From: Rachycentron canadum
Lineage: Eukaryota; Chordata; Actinopteri; Carangiformes; Rachycentridae
Reading direction: 5' to 3'
Length of the DNA: 64,000 nucleotides
Assembly: GCA_038496675.1 (NCBI GenBank)
Contig: CM076648.1
Span: 12,361,152 to 12,425,151 of the forward strand
The number at the start of each line of letters is the position of its first letter. The first letter of the stretch is position 1. Under the pieces are notes generated by a model, which made no database searches, had not been told where the DNA came from, and saw nothing but the letters and a program-made list of their open reading frames with translations. The translations under genes were made by a program, and so were the position numbers. Shown piece by piece: positions 42,912 to 55,905 of this stretch.

Positions 42912-45900
42912 AGTAACCTCTCACCTTGTGGCCAAGCCAGGTACCATGCTGCTCTTCTACAGGTAAACGTTCAGAATCCCCTGTCAGATCAGTCAGGGCA
43001 TCCTGAAACACACAACACAAAATTTATTTTAAAAAAAATCTAAAAAAAAGATGGAATAATGCAAAGAACACAAGTGGATAAAGTGCAAAAGGGGACATTT
43101 AGACCAAGAAAGTAAAATAATAGTAAGTGCACAGATCAAGCAGGGGAATTAAAAACATAATTCACAATCTCAAATTTGACTATTTGTTATTCTTTACTGT
43201 ACTTGACAACAACAAAAGCAATAAGAATATCTAATAATGTTAATGCTAATATAAACTAATTTTAACTTTACATTTAAGACATTGTGATTCAAATTTGCTT
43301 GGCTCAACATGAGGCTACAATGATACATTATGAGTGAAAAGCACAAGCCTTTGACCGTGTGTTGCTTATCTAAATGATGTATGTAAGAAGTTTGCTCTCA
43401 GTGTAACAAGGGCTCACCACTTAAATAGCCGACCATAGATATACATAGTCACCTTGTAAATGCTTCTTCTGCCTTTTTAGTGTATGTATTTATAAACTGC
43501 AGGTATTGACAGGATTGGAGCAGAGCATCAGAGATCAAGGATTAAGAGTATTTATTTTCCTCCCAAAAGATGCTTTGCCTTTGTAGATATTTCCCAAATG
43601 TTTATTATAAAAAATGGATAGGAAATGGATTTATTTACATTTAGCAGCAGTTAGGAGAAGATGTTATCATAAAAACAAGATAAGAAAGCTGAGATTCACC
43701 TTTGGTGATAGGGTCCCTCTGATGCTGATGACGACCTTCTTTTTGTCATGATCCACTGCCACAAAAAATGGAGTCTCATAAACCTGTTTAGATGATGCAG
43801 AGATGCAGAGCAGACATAAAAGGTTATAAAAGGTTAAAAAATGAGAAGATGATGCAAGTGGGGAAAATGAGAAGTGGACTTCATAATCCTATTTGCAGCC
43901 CAGCACTTACTTAGTACTTTTTCTGTCATACCTTTCTCAGCATGGCACAGTACAGTCATATAACTTACTGCATGAGAGGAATTTAGAGATGGAAACTAGT
44001 GCTGGCTAACCTCACCAAGAAGTGCTCTGCTTTACAAATCATCAAAACTGTGTGACTCAAGGGCCTGAGGGAATGTTATAAAAAATATAATTATCAAAGT
44101 TATCATTCCATGTAATTGGGAAACCATTTTAAGCTGTTACCGTAACTATGAGAGCAGAAAATGAATGTGTTGACTTGGCCACTACACTAGTTTCACTATT
44201 TGACAGCCTGAGAGTTATTTTTGTAACCATGACCATTATGACAATCAGTTCCATCAGCCATTTTTACTCACCAGCTCAATTGCCAAGACATGGGATGTAG
44301 TCATTTTTTGACACAAACTTATAGTGGACAGTGCAACAGCATACTAATCACAAATCACAAAGCAGGTCCCCAACACCTGTCTTCCTTATAAAACGTGAAT
44401 GCAGTCACTGAACTAACAACATAGTTTGTCTCTATCTGGGTAGTGGTATTCCATAGTGTGAGACCTCTCCCTAGGGGATGGGACAACGCCCCAAATGCAG
44501 CAGGACTGCTTCATGTGCGGAGAGCAGAAATGAAGTCTTGAGGTCACCAAAGGGGACAATCTTCCCTCCTCTGCTGCACCTTATGATTCAGTCAATGTTA
44601 ATCACAAACTCATCCTTGGCAGGGTCCAAGACCTACTGGGTACACACTTGATTTACTGCCGAGGATGTGGACACAGCTCTCACTTGGCTCTCCATAAACT
44701 GGTGAGTGATGTGTTTTAAAAACGGACACAAATGATGGGCAAAACTACAAAATAAAGCCACTAAATGATCAGACTTGTCTGTTGTGCCGCATTGTGCACC
44801 AGCCCTGTGCTAAATTATGTTGTTTGACAAGAGTACTCTCTGGTATCCAGGGTGCTAAGACTCCATGTGCCGAATAACAACACACGACTGCTCATTTAAT
44901 GTCATATTACTCACAGCATCGTGGCAGGAAGTGTAGACAATGTGAACCTGCTTCAGGTCCCGATCCAGAAAGTGTCTGCGTATGGCCAGAACATTACAGC
45001 CACAACAATTGTCCTCCTCCACGGTCACAGACTGCGACAACCGAGAGCCAGACACTGATGTACATCTGGGGTAAGATGGAGATAAGAGGACGAAAAGATT
45101 TTTTGTAAAACAGTAGGTAGAACACCCATACTACATTACATTAACTTGCTTTTACCCAAAGCCACTTACAAGTGAGGGGCAACAGGTAAAATCACAGAGG
45201 TGTAATCTAGTGTCCCAGTGCAGGCAATCTGGATAAGAGTATGTGATTAATTCAACATTGCATCTGTCAGTGAGTGGGTCTTACTAGAGTGGCATTGTCT
45301 CAGTGGATAACCACTTGGCAAGTATTGACGCATGTGAAAATTGATCCGCACTGGAGAGGCTCATGAGACACATAAGCCAAATGAATCAAAACTGTGCGGG
45401 TGTGTGTTTGAGTACTTACGGGCAGGAGCTGGCGAGGCGGCACAGCCCACAGGCAGGCTTCCTCATCAGGTACATGGGCCAACCATATGCAGCCAGAGCA
45501 AAGAGCATGTAATAACACACATCCTTGTACATGTTCATCTCAACCTAGGAAAGGGAAATGCAGACAGACGGACACACAGACACACATGCACACACATACA
45601 CACACACCACACACACACATGCACAAACGAGAAATAAGAGAAACAAATATTATTTCAGCTAAATAAATACAACTGCGTGGACACACACCAAAAACAAAGA
45701 AATAAACTGTATACCACATTAAAGAGCAGATTTGAAAATGACAACTGATTGAAGGATCTGATGCTTTACCATTATTTTATATGCAACATGGTGTACACAA
45801 AACCTTGCTTCACACAGAGCAAATAAATAAGGGACCCAATTGGCCCCTTGGTCTATTCCATGTTTTGATTTATCTATGTCCTTGTTGTAATTTGTGAAAT

Positions 45901-48483
45901 TCCTGGATAAAGATGGCCAAGTGAACCATATCTTTTTTGTGTATTGTTTGTTTACCTGAATGAAGAAATGAAATCCTTGAGGGTAAATAAAGTCAGGAGA
46001 GCCATAAAGAATGCATTAAAATGCACATTGTATTTTTGTGATCCAGTATTTAATTTATTACCTGAATTCAAATCCTTTTCACTTCCTGTGGTGTAACATG
46101 ATATAAAACACAGGTCAACTATGGCACTGCTAGTTTATCATGCAAAAGAAACTCACAGAGTTCTTAAGGTCCAGATATCTTGTATTGCGAGTTACAGGCA
46201 TTCCAGATAAGAAGGCTAAAATGTCATTGTTGGCCTTAGGAAGAGAAAACAGAATAGAAAGGTTATTTTTATCAGAGCATACATACACAAAGACAAAAAC
46301 ACAGACATTAACATATTTTATAGACAAAGATACCTGGTCCAGAATAGCAGATCTCTTAGATCTCTGTCTCTGGCGAAGAAGTACCAGGCCAGCAATAATA
46401 TCACTAGGCACAATATCCAAGTCTCTGAAGAACTCTGCAAAAAGGCTGGCCACTTCTGAATACGCATCCTGGACAAGAAAGCAACAGATATCAGGGTGTA
46501 TTGGAAAAGGAGAGTATGACAAAGAGGACTGAACTATAGGAGCTTTGCCGTCCATAGCAAATGTAAAAGTGTAGGTTTCTCCCCACTAGGCTTAGAAATG
46601 AGGGAACGTAGCTTTAGTCCAAAGCTGAGGTAACTTTGGCTTTGCACATCCTTTGTCAAACAGATACTACTTTTACTGGACACACACGTCACTACCCATG
46701 CATGGCAGTAATCATCCGCATATTATAATTACCTCAATGATGAACATTTTCAAGTTGTTATAGCACCATGTGTTTCTGTTGCCTTTGCCAGCTCAAATAA
46801 AAAATATATACTGAAATATGTTGTTTTAGAGGTGTCTTATTGGTTTTTGTTTGCTGGTGGAGTGTTGTAATACCACTGATGGTAGGGGCATAACAAAATA
46901 CATGGGTCTTTAATGTCTATTGGAGTTGTACAGACTCACTGAGGACACAACATTAATTTTAATCTGTACACTGGATTGTTGATTAAAAACTCATGACAAT
47001 CTTTTGGATTCTTTTTCTTTTCATGACTTACTTTCATTCTGCAGTCTAGTCTAGGAAATGGAAGAAAGAATTTTGTATAACTGCAGTTGTGTTTCATGGT
47101 TTTACATACAGCTTGTAAAAGCTTGTGAAATCATTTTACAGTCATATTACATACTGCAGTCAGTTTTGGTTAATCTTAACAGGGCTTAATAGCTTATTTC
47201 TGGTTTCAGATTCAGGTTGAGGTTTCATTCTGTTTTCCTTCAACCACAAGTTTGTGTTGTGACTCACTGATTGTGTATCTTGGGCTCTTGTGCAACACAT
47301 GAAGAACTTTAGTCTCCTGCTCCAGCTGCTGGCTTGGCCTTCTTCTAGCCTGTGTCTAAGGGAGACAAAAAGGCAACAAATACTGTCAAGATTGAATATG
47401 TGTGAGGACTGGTAGGATGTGCACTGGATGCTATGCTTTAGTTCAGTTTTGTGACCAAAATGGAGAATCTGTGGACCTGTAAATACCTGAGTGTGTATGT
47501 TGTGAGGTTACGCTGACGACGACGGGTAGCTTTCAGTTTGACAAAAGTCCGACCCGTTGGATCAAAGGTGCACATTAGGGTAATGCAAACACTGAATATC
47601 ACGAGCCAGTTGCATGCAACGATTCCTGCAGGAAATATTAAAACATTATTCATATTCAAGAAAAACAAATACAATTTAACTTAAAATGTCTATTTCCACT
47701 CCCCTCCATACCCTCCTTCACTCACCCAAAGCCAGGTTTTTGGCTGTGACATCAGAGCATGGTTGGTAATACTGGACAAGCCAGGCAATTCCCACTACGG
47801 CATATACTAGCTCGACCAACAGAATAGCTTGAGAAAAAGCGGGACAGGAAGGGAGGAGAATAATGAATATCAATATAAACTTTGTTTAAATCTTAACTTG
47901 AAACAAAACTAATCCTCACAACAACCTCCTTTAATCCAAACAAACAACAAGAGGCTATCCTATATAAAAGAGCCGCATACCAAAAAAAGTGTGTACGCCT
48001 GCACGTCTTACCGAGACGTATATAGAGAACATACTGCACAGCTTCCCTGGGCTGTGTGTACAAAATGCTTCCTCTCATGCTCAACCACATGATGGCGCTC
48101 TCACAGATAAGGCAGCTGACCAGGATGCCCAGGTACCCTCTGCCATGGTCCACCAGCGTCACAGAACAGGACTGGTCTGAGCCATAAGGGAGGCCGAACA
48201 GAACCACTGACAGAACCACCAACCTGAGTATTAAGGAAGTAGTAATGAACATAAAGAAATATATGGTGGAGTCGTAAGTGATCTCAGACTTCAGGACGCC
48301 ACTGTAAGACTGATAAATCTAAAATTATATATATGTGTAAAAAAAAAAAAAAAAAAATCAATACGGTGAAACTGAAACACTGACTCACCAGATGCAGTGC
48401 AATAAAAAAAGGAAGAGGGCGGGCAGCACCAGGTCATCACTGCCAACTGACCAGCGCCGCCGAAACATCACCATGCCAGGCAT
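32710..48483 (-). CDS. dagla: Diacylglycerol lipase alpha (sn-1-specific)
   Basis: Nineteen coding exons: 48483-48389, 48223-48012, 47827-47726, 47625-47487, 47355-47268, 46468-46334, 46234-46157, 45544-45420, 45065-44915, 43783-43700, 43002-42925, 42779-42699, 42479-42337, 40296-40228, 40135-40063, 39643-39435, 38708-38582, 34740-34574, 33814-32710. Phases all match, giving 1086 residues (human 1042). Four membrane segments lie at about 19-43, 60-80, 100-121 and 134-156. The lipase core has nucleophile S471 in GHSLGAG, D523 in GKDLVPR and H652 in AMLNEHMP, matching the human Ser-Asp-His triad. The long tail has the PPxxF Homer ligand as PPRTF. The enzyme hydrolyses diacylglycerol to 2-arachidonoylglycerol, mainly at postsynaptic plasma membrane. 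Start MPGMVMFRRRWSVGSDDLVL fits the family. Exon 12 may use a second donor at 42654. Confidence 0.97.
34574..34740 (-). CDS. dagla: DAGLA exon joining lipase core to tail
   Basis: It starts VLENYNKGKTALLSAAK, conserved through vertebrates, and ends in NSSV plus CG of a split arginine codon. Its acceptor (gtgtttcttgcag) followed by GTGCTGGA is closely mirrored by the acceptor at 37615. Confidence 0.95.
34741..37218 (-). other. dagla: DAGLA intron between the alternative and normal tail exons
   Basis: AT-rich intron. If the exon at 37219-37614 is used terminally, its 3' UTR would occupy the right side of this stretch. A second coding-like frame, shifted relative to that exon, runs from about 37221 to 37095. 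Confidence 0.6.
37219..37614 (-). CDS. dagla: candidate alternative terminal exon of DAGLA
   Basis: An open frame of 131 codons plus TAA (37219-37221) begins immediately after gtgtttctgcag with GTGCTGGAA. It lies between DAGLA exons ending at 38582 and starting at 34740. Its entry phase matches exon 17, so splicing 38582 to 37614 would read NK|VLEPFCPLSEQENLEPEEL and end DDSCIPP. The residue mix (Ser, Pro, Glu, Asp, with few hydrophobic runs) is coding-like. The product would be a lipase of about 794 residues with the complete catalytic triad but without the Homer-binding tail. No canonical AATAAA lies in the next 650 bases; ATTAAA occurs on minus at 36584-36579. It could instead be a decayed or chance frame. 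Confidence 0.45.
   Translation of the reverse strand: MLEPFCPLSEQENLEPEELEVSQPACSTNVFITTQTELNSSPLPPDSSFPAHKDSSCTASLTETEPVSVSLTAATFPSLLDAESVVLYPPPLSDCTSVPQKCSVSVPSLDDTPSDPHCGVLSFEDDSCIPP
37615..38581 (-). other. dagla: DAGLA intron after the exon carrying the catalytic histidine
   Basis: The donor here is AAG|gtctgt, which lacks the usual purine at +3 and is weak by consensus. Nothing else was recognised in the intron. Confidence 0.7.
40297..42336 (-). other. dagla: DAGLA intron with an interspersed repeat
   Basis: Intron between GGLLS and SEDAMEY (split AG|T). It includes the interspersed element at about 40865-41115. No other recognisable feature. Confidence 0.75.
40865..41115 (+). repeat. 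teleost interspersed repeat (AAGGCAAGGCAA...TTTATTTGTATAGC type)
   Basis: It starts with tandem aaggc units and ttttatttgtatagccca, then aagggctttacat, cctctgcccttagaccctca, gaggagggattcctcaccca and ggacgggcagacgtgcaa. I recognise this block order from many fish genomes. I do not know its exact transposon family, and the right edge is approximate. Confidence 0.75.
42337..42479 (-). CDS. dagla: DAGLA catalytic-serine exon
   Basis: Encodes SKGTMHYGLVIVGHSLGAGT and onward to SPPGGLL. The GHSLGAG nucleophile elbow contains S471 (human S472). The exon before it ends either at 42699 (GRDL) or at 42654 (GRDL plus 15 residues). The first choice matches the mammalian protein. Confidence 0.96.
42654..42779 (-). 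CDS. dagla: DAGLA exon 12 with two candidate donors
   Basis: From the acceptor at 42780 the exon reads GMVYSAEYIKKKLEQEMILS and QAFGRDL. A donor TTG|gtacat at 42699/42698 gives the mammal-like length of 81 nt. The same frame stays open for 15 more codons (VHDLVYCLKNDQLNE) to GAG|gtgcat at 42654/42653. Both keep phase 0. Neither donor is clearly stronger by eye. Confidence 0.6.
42876..42907. repeat. (GT)n microsatellite next to a DAGLA donor site
   Basis: Sixteen GT units on the plus strand, hence CA units in the DAGLA pre-mRNA. They start 17 bases into the intron after the exon that ends at 42925. Confidence 0.95.
43003..43699 (-). other. dagla: DAGLA intron, nothing recognised
   Basis: AT-rich intron between GTLSPK and DALTDLTG. 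No repeat or exon-like frame recognised. Confidence 0.75.
43784..44914 (-). other. dagla: DAGLA intron, nothing recognised
   Basis: Intron between YTSCHDA and VYETPFFVA. I see no named repeat or exon-like frame. Confidence 0.75.
45131..45225 (+). repeat. teleost repeat fragment (CTTTTATCCAAAGCGACTTAC type)
   Basis: The words acttgcttttacccaaagc and cacttacaagtgag match the core of a very abundant fish interspersed repeat. The fragment is short and edges are approximate. It lies in a DAGLA intron. Confidence 0.6.
45560..45625. repeat. imperfect (CA)n tract
   Basis: Interrupted CA repeat with acagacgg, acagacacaca and catgcacacaca units, starting about 16 bases upstream of the DAGLA acceptor at 45545 on the minus strand. 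Confidence 0.85.
46469..47267 (-). other. dagla: DAGLA intron, nothing recognised
   Basis: Intron between RAQDTQS and DAYSEVASLF. AT-rich, without recognised elements. Confidence 0.75.
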
Positions 48484-48490
48484 CACTGCC
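47487..48490 (-). other. dagla: DAGLA membrane-domain exons and 5' UTR acceptor
   Basis: Four exons (48389-48490, 48012-48223, 47726-47827, 47487-47625) encode the four-helix membrane domain. Examples are VVLSVVLFGLPYGSDQSC, VDHGRGYLGILVSCLICESA and CNWLVIFSVCITLMCTFDPT. A minus-strand acceptor gtgtctttacag at 48491 precedes GGCAGTG and the ATG at 48483, so the first coding exon is preceded by an intron within the 5' UTR. A poly(A) run on plus at 48339-48357 lies in the first coding intron. Confidence 0.85.
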
Positions 48491-51400
48491 CTGTAAAGAC
48501 ACCAAAAACAGAGACAAAACTTAGAATAAATAAACAGAATAAACAACATCCTTTGCAATGTTCCTTCTTTGTCTTAAAGTTGTTAATGCTTCTTTTCTCT
48601 ACAGGTATTTTTTAAGGTTTTAACCTAATATCCTATGTACCGTGTGTCATATTCTTAAATGTTTCAAACACCAAAAGACAAAATGGAAAGGAAAATCAAT
48701 GATTGCATTATAACAACAAGTCAGACGAACCTCAGCATCATCTGCATGAGAGGGCTTTGGCTTTTTGTTTCCTAAACTCTCTATATGCTAAAATGCAAAG
48801 AGGGCAGTAGGATTGTGACAGAAATAGACTTCCACAGAGAAAAGTGAAAGATAATGGTAGAGGCTAAGTAGGTGAAAGGATGCAGAGAAAATTTACCACT
48901 TAATGAACAAAAGAAAGTGAAGCTGCTTCGGTATGAGACAGTACCATGCTGGTTATGGTCATGTGATAAAGCTTTATTTTTTTACATCACTCCATTCTAT
49001 GGTGAAAAAGCATCAAGTGGTTTACTCAAGTTGCCTCTGGGCTAAACTGAAATGAACTATAAAAGATATGGTAGGAGGGAAATAGTGGGGAGAGAAGGAG
49101 CCACAGAGAGGCTGATGCAGGCCTTATGGTTGTGATTCAGGCTGATACAGCCTTTATGGAGCACTGCTCTTGCATATTTGCTGAAACATTACGCCAAAAC
49201 CAGCCAGGGTAGTGATGAGTTTAGCAACAGATAAAGCAAGAAAACCAAATTTCTTATTGGTCAATGACCAGCACCCCCTGCTTTTAGTTTTGTTTCAGAA
49301 CAGTCTTTCTACTTTCTTTTAGTTATTCAGAAACTGGTGACACCCTTCTTGTTTCACCCTTAAATACTACAATCATCACATTTGCTAGTTTCACTCTGCA
49401 TCGTCCTACATAAAATAGCACAAGAGATAGTTGTGTCATCCCTGGTTACATATAAATCTAAGATTGAAGAAAGAAATAATAATAATCAATGCCCTGTGAA
49501 GTGCATCATTTTTACTGCAAACTATCAAGAAGTGTGTACTAGTTTATTGGGGAACTTCATTCCCTATGATGAGAGATTCATAGATGCAAGACTGTCTCTC
49601 AAAGGCCTTGCTTTGCTTTGAAGAGAGATAACAAAGAAAAAGCATCAGCACTACCAGTCATTAATAGGTAGGCTAACTGCCAAGGTGAGCGTAAAAGATC
49701 TGACTACACAGACCACAAGGATCCCAACATGCAACACATGTATTCATTATAGTAGCTTGCCACATGATCATTAATTGAGGCAGGGTCTTCATTGTTTACT
49801 TTAAGAGCTAGTTTAGCTAATCTTGACAGACATTGTGAAATTATAAACTAACAATTCTTGCACAGAGAATATACTGTTCCTGGTTCACACTTGAACAACG
49901 ATGTACCTAATTACATCTGATGGAAGGAATCAACCAAAAAAAAAAAAAACATTGAGGCATTTGTGCTACCACCTACATAGCTCTCAGTAGGGATGTGTAG
50001 AGTATTAAAGAAAAACACTGGCATTTCCTCTGTGCATATCTAGTGGAGAAGTAGATTTTTACAAACAGACACACCGGAGACCTTAGATCACTAGATGATT
50101 AACTTGTAGCAAAATTCAATATTCACAATCCAGGAAGTTGTTTTTAACAATTATGGCTCATCACACTACAGGATATTATTAACATTATCATGTCACATAG
50201 CAATCAAAGAACAAAACACCACCTCACATGATCTCATAGGGAACCACATGTACAGAAAATGGAACTGGTGCAACAACTTGTGAAATCAATGATACTTTGC
50301 AAGAACAAAAAAGGAAAATCAGAAATGACTATGAATGAGGAAATAGTTGGGTAAACTGTGAAAACAGATTGTCTATTCTTTAGCAAAAGTAGAGGTGAGA
50401 TTTTAACTGTCAGTTTTAATATCTGTCTACAGTGGCATGCTAGCTAACACCAGCCTCAAGGGCTGGACACTGTCAAATGCTACAGGATCAACATCAGCTC
50501 GTAACTTTAACACTTGTTTAACTTTTTCAAAAGAGATAAATTCCACTGTACAATTGCTTGAATAATGAAATTAACTATTGGCATAATCATAATCATCCAG
50601 ATTTACTCTTAAATATCAAATATGTTTGATATTATTGTGCTGAATCCAATGAGTCTGGAAGAAGTATGGCAGGTTTAAGACTAGATATATAAACCATCAT
50701 CAACATCAGTACCGACCAAGGTCCCAGACCAGATTTCTCCTTTGACTATGACAAGGGGTGAATCAGGGATGAATTTCGCCCAAATCTTGTTTAGTCTGTG
50801 GGTTCAACAGTGGGGTCCAAAAAAGTCTCATCATGTCAGACGTTTATGTTACCAATGTCAGTTTGGTATATGATGAGGTCTACAAGGAAAATGTGCAATG
50901 GATGATGACAACTGGGGACATGGGGTAGAACATTGCTGAGGTTCAGCCATGTGTCAGTTCCCTCTTTTATTATTAAGGGCTGCTTATTGAGCCTAAATAT
51001 CTGCAATGACTTGCAATATATCTGAATACAGCTCAAAGGTTCTTGTTTGGACTGAACAGGAGGCATTCGAGACACTTCAGCAGAATTGTGATTTTTCTCT
51101 GAGGTCTTTTATTTGACTTGCCGCAATTATCTCACAACACAAATGTTAGATTGCTTAGTTCCTGCTTTATATTTCTATGTGCAGCCTAATAAACACTGGT
51201 CTATGTATGATAAATGTGATACTTATAGAGGGAGTACAGGCATTCACACAAGCACATGGTTATGTGATGCACATTACTGCTAATTGATCCACTGATGTGC
51301 TGATTGGCTTTGTGAATGTTTTCTGAGGAGAAAAATGTATTGAACGCATTTGTTAACTTCAATACATACAACACAATTTGTTTTGGTGAGTAACGCAGAA

Positions 51401-53074
51401 GGTAAACGGGTCACTTTTAACACCTAACACAAAGATAATAGTCTTATTACCAAGCTCTCCCATTGTATACTATTGAGCTGGAAATTAACCATGGGCTGTA
51501 TATGTACACAACATAGGCCAGGATTAGTCAAAATAACATGTACAGTCACCAGCTCAGAATGGATCACATTTAAATGGGACATGTGAACATGGCAATAATT
51601 AACCCCACTATTCTACCAAGAAGAGGAAAGTAGCTTTGCTTTGTGAACAATGATCAATCGAGCAGATGCCCACTGTTCAGCTGACTGTGAAATGCCCATA
51701 ATAGCTGCTTGAAATTTTACATTCAGCAGCAAAGAAGTCCAGTTGCCTCCTTTTCTACCATGGGAAATGCTGAGTGTTCACCTCCCAACAGTGGTCACAA
51801 TCATCCCCTCACTAACACTGACTGCAAGGCACAGTAAACTACAGGCTCAAGTCTAAGCTGTGAAGTCAAATCTACACATGTAACAGTTTTGTAAATTTTG
51901 TCAAACTGATATTCACTGTAAGGCTACGACATTGTATTTTAAGATGCTTCTATTGTCTCGTGCTTTGCTGTTTTTGAACCTTGAAATGCACCTGAATGAA
52001 AAGAGGCTCGTACCATTCAACACCCCACAGCAGAACAGCTGCCACACGGAGGCTGAGGGTAGAAACTCAAGAGTGAAACTCCTAGATTAGAATAATACAC
52101 CATACAGATCTAATAGCACCAAAAAACTATGATTTCATGTAGTGGGCACAAATATTACAAGATGTTTTGTGCCAACTGACAACTAATTTCTTCAGTGCTG
52201 TAGTGACACAAAAAATGTTTTAGTACCACCTCAGCCTGGGCAATGTTGGCAGGTGATTACAACCAGCTAACTGCTTCAAAGCATAGGGGTCAAACTATGA
52301 GCAGCGAGGTGACAGTATGAAGGTTCTGCTTCCAATCAAAGCGTTACAGCAGGTGGCTCCACTGATTGGCACAACATCAACCAAAGAGGACAGACGACAC
52401 AGTGAAATCAGGAATGTTTACTCTCAGTCTTCCACAGCAAATGGTGCGACACCCCAATATGGAGCTTCTTACTTGCCATGAATATTCATTGAAATGAGGC
52501 AATAAGAAGAAAAGGGAGCAAATAATTCTTAAAGCTAAAGCAACAGAGGATACTGAGAACATGGGGAATTCAGTATGAAAACACTTGACCTACAGGGGCT
52601 CCTCAGCTTTGAGGTAATGAAAGAGAGTGAAGGAAACATAGGCGTGTGAATGGGTTCATGTGACTAAAGCCACCTCTCAGCTTCTTGTAAAACTCTGGGT
52701 CTGGGTTGGAGTGACATTAAAGAGGACAGTTAAAGGAGGAAAAGAGGAAAGAAAAAGAAATAATACAACATCTGAATTACCCCCACATCTCATTTAGGCC
52801 AAAACAATCAGGCCAGTAAAATCTTAAAGATCTCTTAACTATAAGAGCTGCACAGTCGACCGCCAGGGACACTGTTATCAGCACTCTCCTCCAGGCATGT
52901 TGTTACGATGTGGCTTAAACTCCCAGCAGAGACCTCAACAGCGGAAAAAAACACCATGACATAATTAGAAATTAAATGGGATTAGAACATAACTGTGACC
53001 TTGTTGTAGTGTAAATCTACTCAGTAAAGTTTGTTTCAGTAAGAAGTCTAATGAAGTAATGTCAATTGTTTCCA

Positions 53075-53135
53075 TCCTTTTTCTGAACTGCTTGTCCCAT
53101 CACAGGAGGCTGAGGCCTGTTTCAGATTGCACACA
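53075..53135 (-). repeat. degenerate fish L2-like 3' tail fragment
   Basis: tttctgaactgcttgtccc resembles the complement of the common end that reads GACAAGCGGTTCAGAAAATGG. A related fragment in the opposite direction lies at about 62810-62880. Confidence 0.4.
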
Positions 53136-55734
53136 GTGATTTATGGTTTCCAAATTAATGCTTGGTAAGATCTCCAATATAGTTTGATTGTTAGGAGCAG
53201 CAAAGTCAGAAAGTTTACAAGCACATAATGCATTTCAGAACCAATACTTTGGCTCAGAGGTTGGATAATAAATATTTTATACTTCTTTGACTTATTATTG
53301 TAACTGTTTGTTTCTCACTTGGTATTGATATGCTTTTATTGTTTGATTTGATTATTACTATAGTTGCATGAATATGAATATGACTGTTATTTCTGTTAAT
53401 GGTCAAATCTATAAAATGTTAAATCATGATAACACCTTGCAAATAAAAATAGCAATAATCCAAATTGTTGGGGTTACATGTCTTTGAATTATCACTATTT
53501 TTATTATCTGTTGGAGCCACTTTTTTAGCTCAATTTCAGTTTAAATGTTAGTTAAAATGATAAGTAGAGCTGGGACTAGGCCTCAACATCAAAACTGACT
53601 TTGATTCAATATTTTAAATTCAACTTTGCCTTTTATGAGCAATCAAAGAGTACACCAGACCAATAATTTGAGTATAGGCATTATTTCAAATTGTACAGTA
53701 GTAAACATGAAATCCAGCCCATTACTGGTAATCACTTCTGTGTGCATCTCATCAGCACTGACCTTTGACTAGATTGACTCCACTAGCTCATTTGATAAAA
53801 GAGGACTCTGGCCATCAGTACATGCCTCCACCCAGCATCCTCACTAATAGCAGATGCCTCCTCAAGGGCTTTCCCATCCATCACCCTGAGGATGTTAGCC
53901 TTTAGTGGTGCTGTTTGGCTTCTATATTATGGACATTAGCAGATGCACTCAGACATTTTTTCACCACAGTGAAATGCTAACAGTTCACTCGCATATTGCA
54001 TTTAACTTTTTCACACCACCAGCCATCTAAGAGAGGTTTCCTGAAAAATGCTGAATGATCTGGATAAAAGAGGAGAAACATAATTAAGAATATGCTCATC
54101 ATTTCAAGAGGTGCATCTGATGGTTACATGTCTTTCATCAGCTCTAATCACCTGATTGTTTCAGTGTAACCAGCTTCACTACATGAGCAGTTTTAACTGT
54201 TACGCACTTACAGTAGGTGAGTAATAGATTAAAGGATACCTTTGTGCAACAGCTAATTAAGTTTGAGAACATACACTTAAATGCACACAATATTGTGAAT
54301 TATTATACTATTCTGATTATTTCTTAATTAGAACACAGCTAAGTCAACACGTGTTGACACTCATAGCTGACTCATTCAACTGTCACAGTACGCATCATTT
54401 CACACAAAAAGCCATAATTATAATGAGCTCAAGCCAAACCTCAACATTTCTTTCCTTTGTGACGGACAGAGCAATTTATTACCATTTTCTGAACATTCAA
54501 ATAGAACATTCAAACTTACAGCAAAGTTTAGTATAAATATAGAAAAATATTATGGAGTCTTAATCTATGTACGTATATGGCTGTGGCTGTAGTTACTATA
54601 GATCATGTTCTGAAAGCCTTTTTACTTGTATATACATGACATTTTCACAACACACAATTTCTAAATATTTGTCGATACCTGCAGGCAATAAAACATTCAG
54701 TTCCAGCACCTAAAGCTGACACACACCACACATCCTGCTGCGTTTGTAACCTGAGATCAAAAGTGCACCCTAAATGTCTAAATCCTGACCTATAGGTCAA
54801 CTCTACTACACATACAACTCCAGACTGAGCTGCTGCCCATGACTCTGCTGTGTTCGTTTTCTGCACATGGCATGAGTCATGCAAACTCTTGACTCTGATT
54901 CTGAGCCTGTGATGCCTTGTGAATCCAAATGACATGTGTTTTGTGAAAAGACTGACATATTCCTGCATGTGAGCAGTGCTTTTGTGCTCCTCACAGCGTG
55001 CTACTGTGTGCCAGGCCCAGGCCCGTACCCACGTGATGCAACAACAATGACAGGGCTCCCCATCCGTTATTATGGCTTTGTCTTTGACATGGACTTATTG
55101 ACACAAACAGGGCGCAGGCATGCAGCAGAGCATCTTTTGAATTGTCGGATGCATCTTTTGCACATCCTGTAACCTTGTAAACCCCAGGACCTTTATTTGC
55201 TTTAAAAAAAAAAAAAAAAACTGAACAACCCGAAACTAAAGCCCACACAATATGTAAAATCTCAAGTCCCATCTGATCTAGCAACAGAAAAAAAGGAAAT
55301 GCAGTTCCCTGGTGTTACTGGTGATTGATATGTTATTCCATCGTAATAGTTTGTGCCATTACACTTTAGAAAAGAAAAACAAAAACAAAAAAACAGCACC
55401 ACTACTTTTACAACAGACTGGTTTAAATGTAAAACCTATCACAAGGTACCTTTCAAAGTGATCTCGCGATAAACTGCCATTGTCTATGTGAGTGTCAAGC
55501 AATCACCTAATATGAGCTTAAAATTGTCATTGTACAAGTTTAATTCTTGTTCCAGCTGTGTTCAGCTTGATTTCAGCTAGTTACAACAAATTCCAACAGA
55601 GACCAATTTTCATACAGATACACGCATCAAACTTTCCACATAAACGTTACTATGAGAATTTGTCACCAGTGGAATCCATTTAACTACACAACACCTTTCA
55701 GTGCTTCAGTGGTTAGATAGTCAAATGACAAAAA

Positions 55735-55905
55735 AAACAGAAAACCCTATTTCGATTATGGTGAGATATTGTGATTGTGATGTGATTTCAGTTGGATTTA
55801 ATGTTTTTGCATGTAAATATGATAATGTGATTTTTATTGGCTGTCACACAAACAACAAACATGTATATATATGTATTATATTTTTCAATTAACTGTGCAG
55901 CCCTA
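55735..55905 (-). mobile_element. short hAT-like element with TAGGGCTGCACAG end
   Basis: Read on the minus strand it starts tagggctgcacagttaatt at 55905. Inner words such as atcacaatcacaat are shared, in the other orientation, with the element at 58556-58891. The far end is not clear. Confidence 0.5.
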
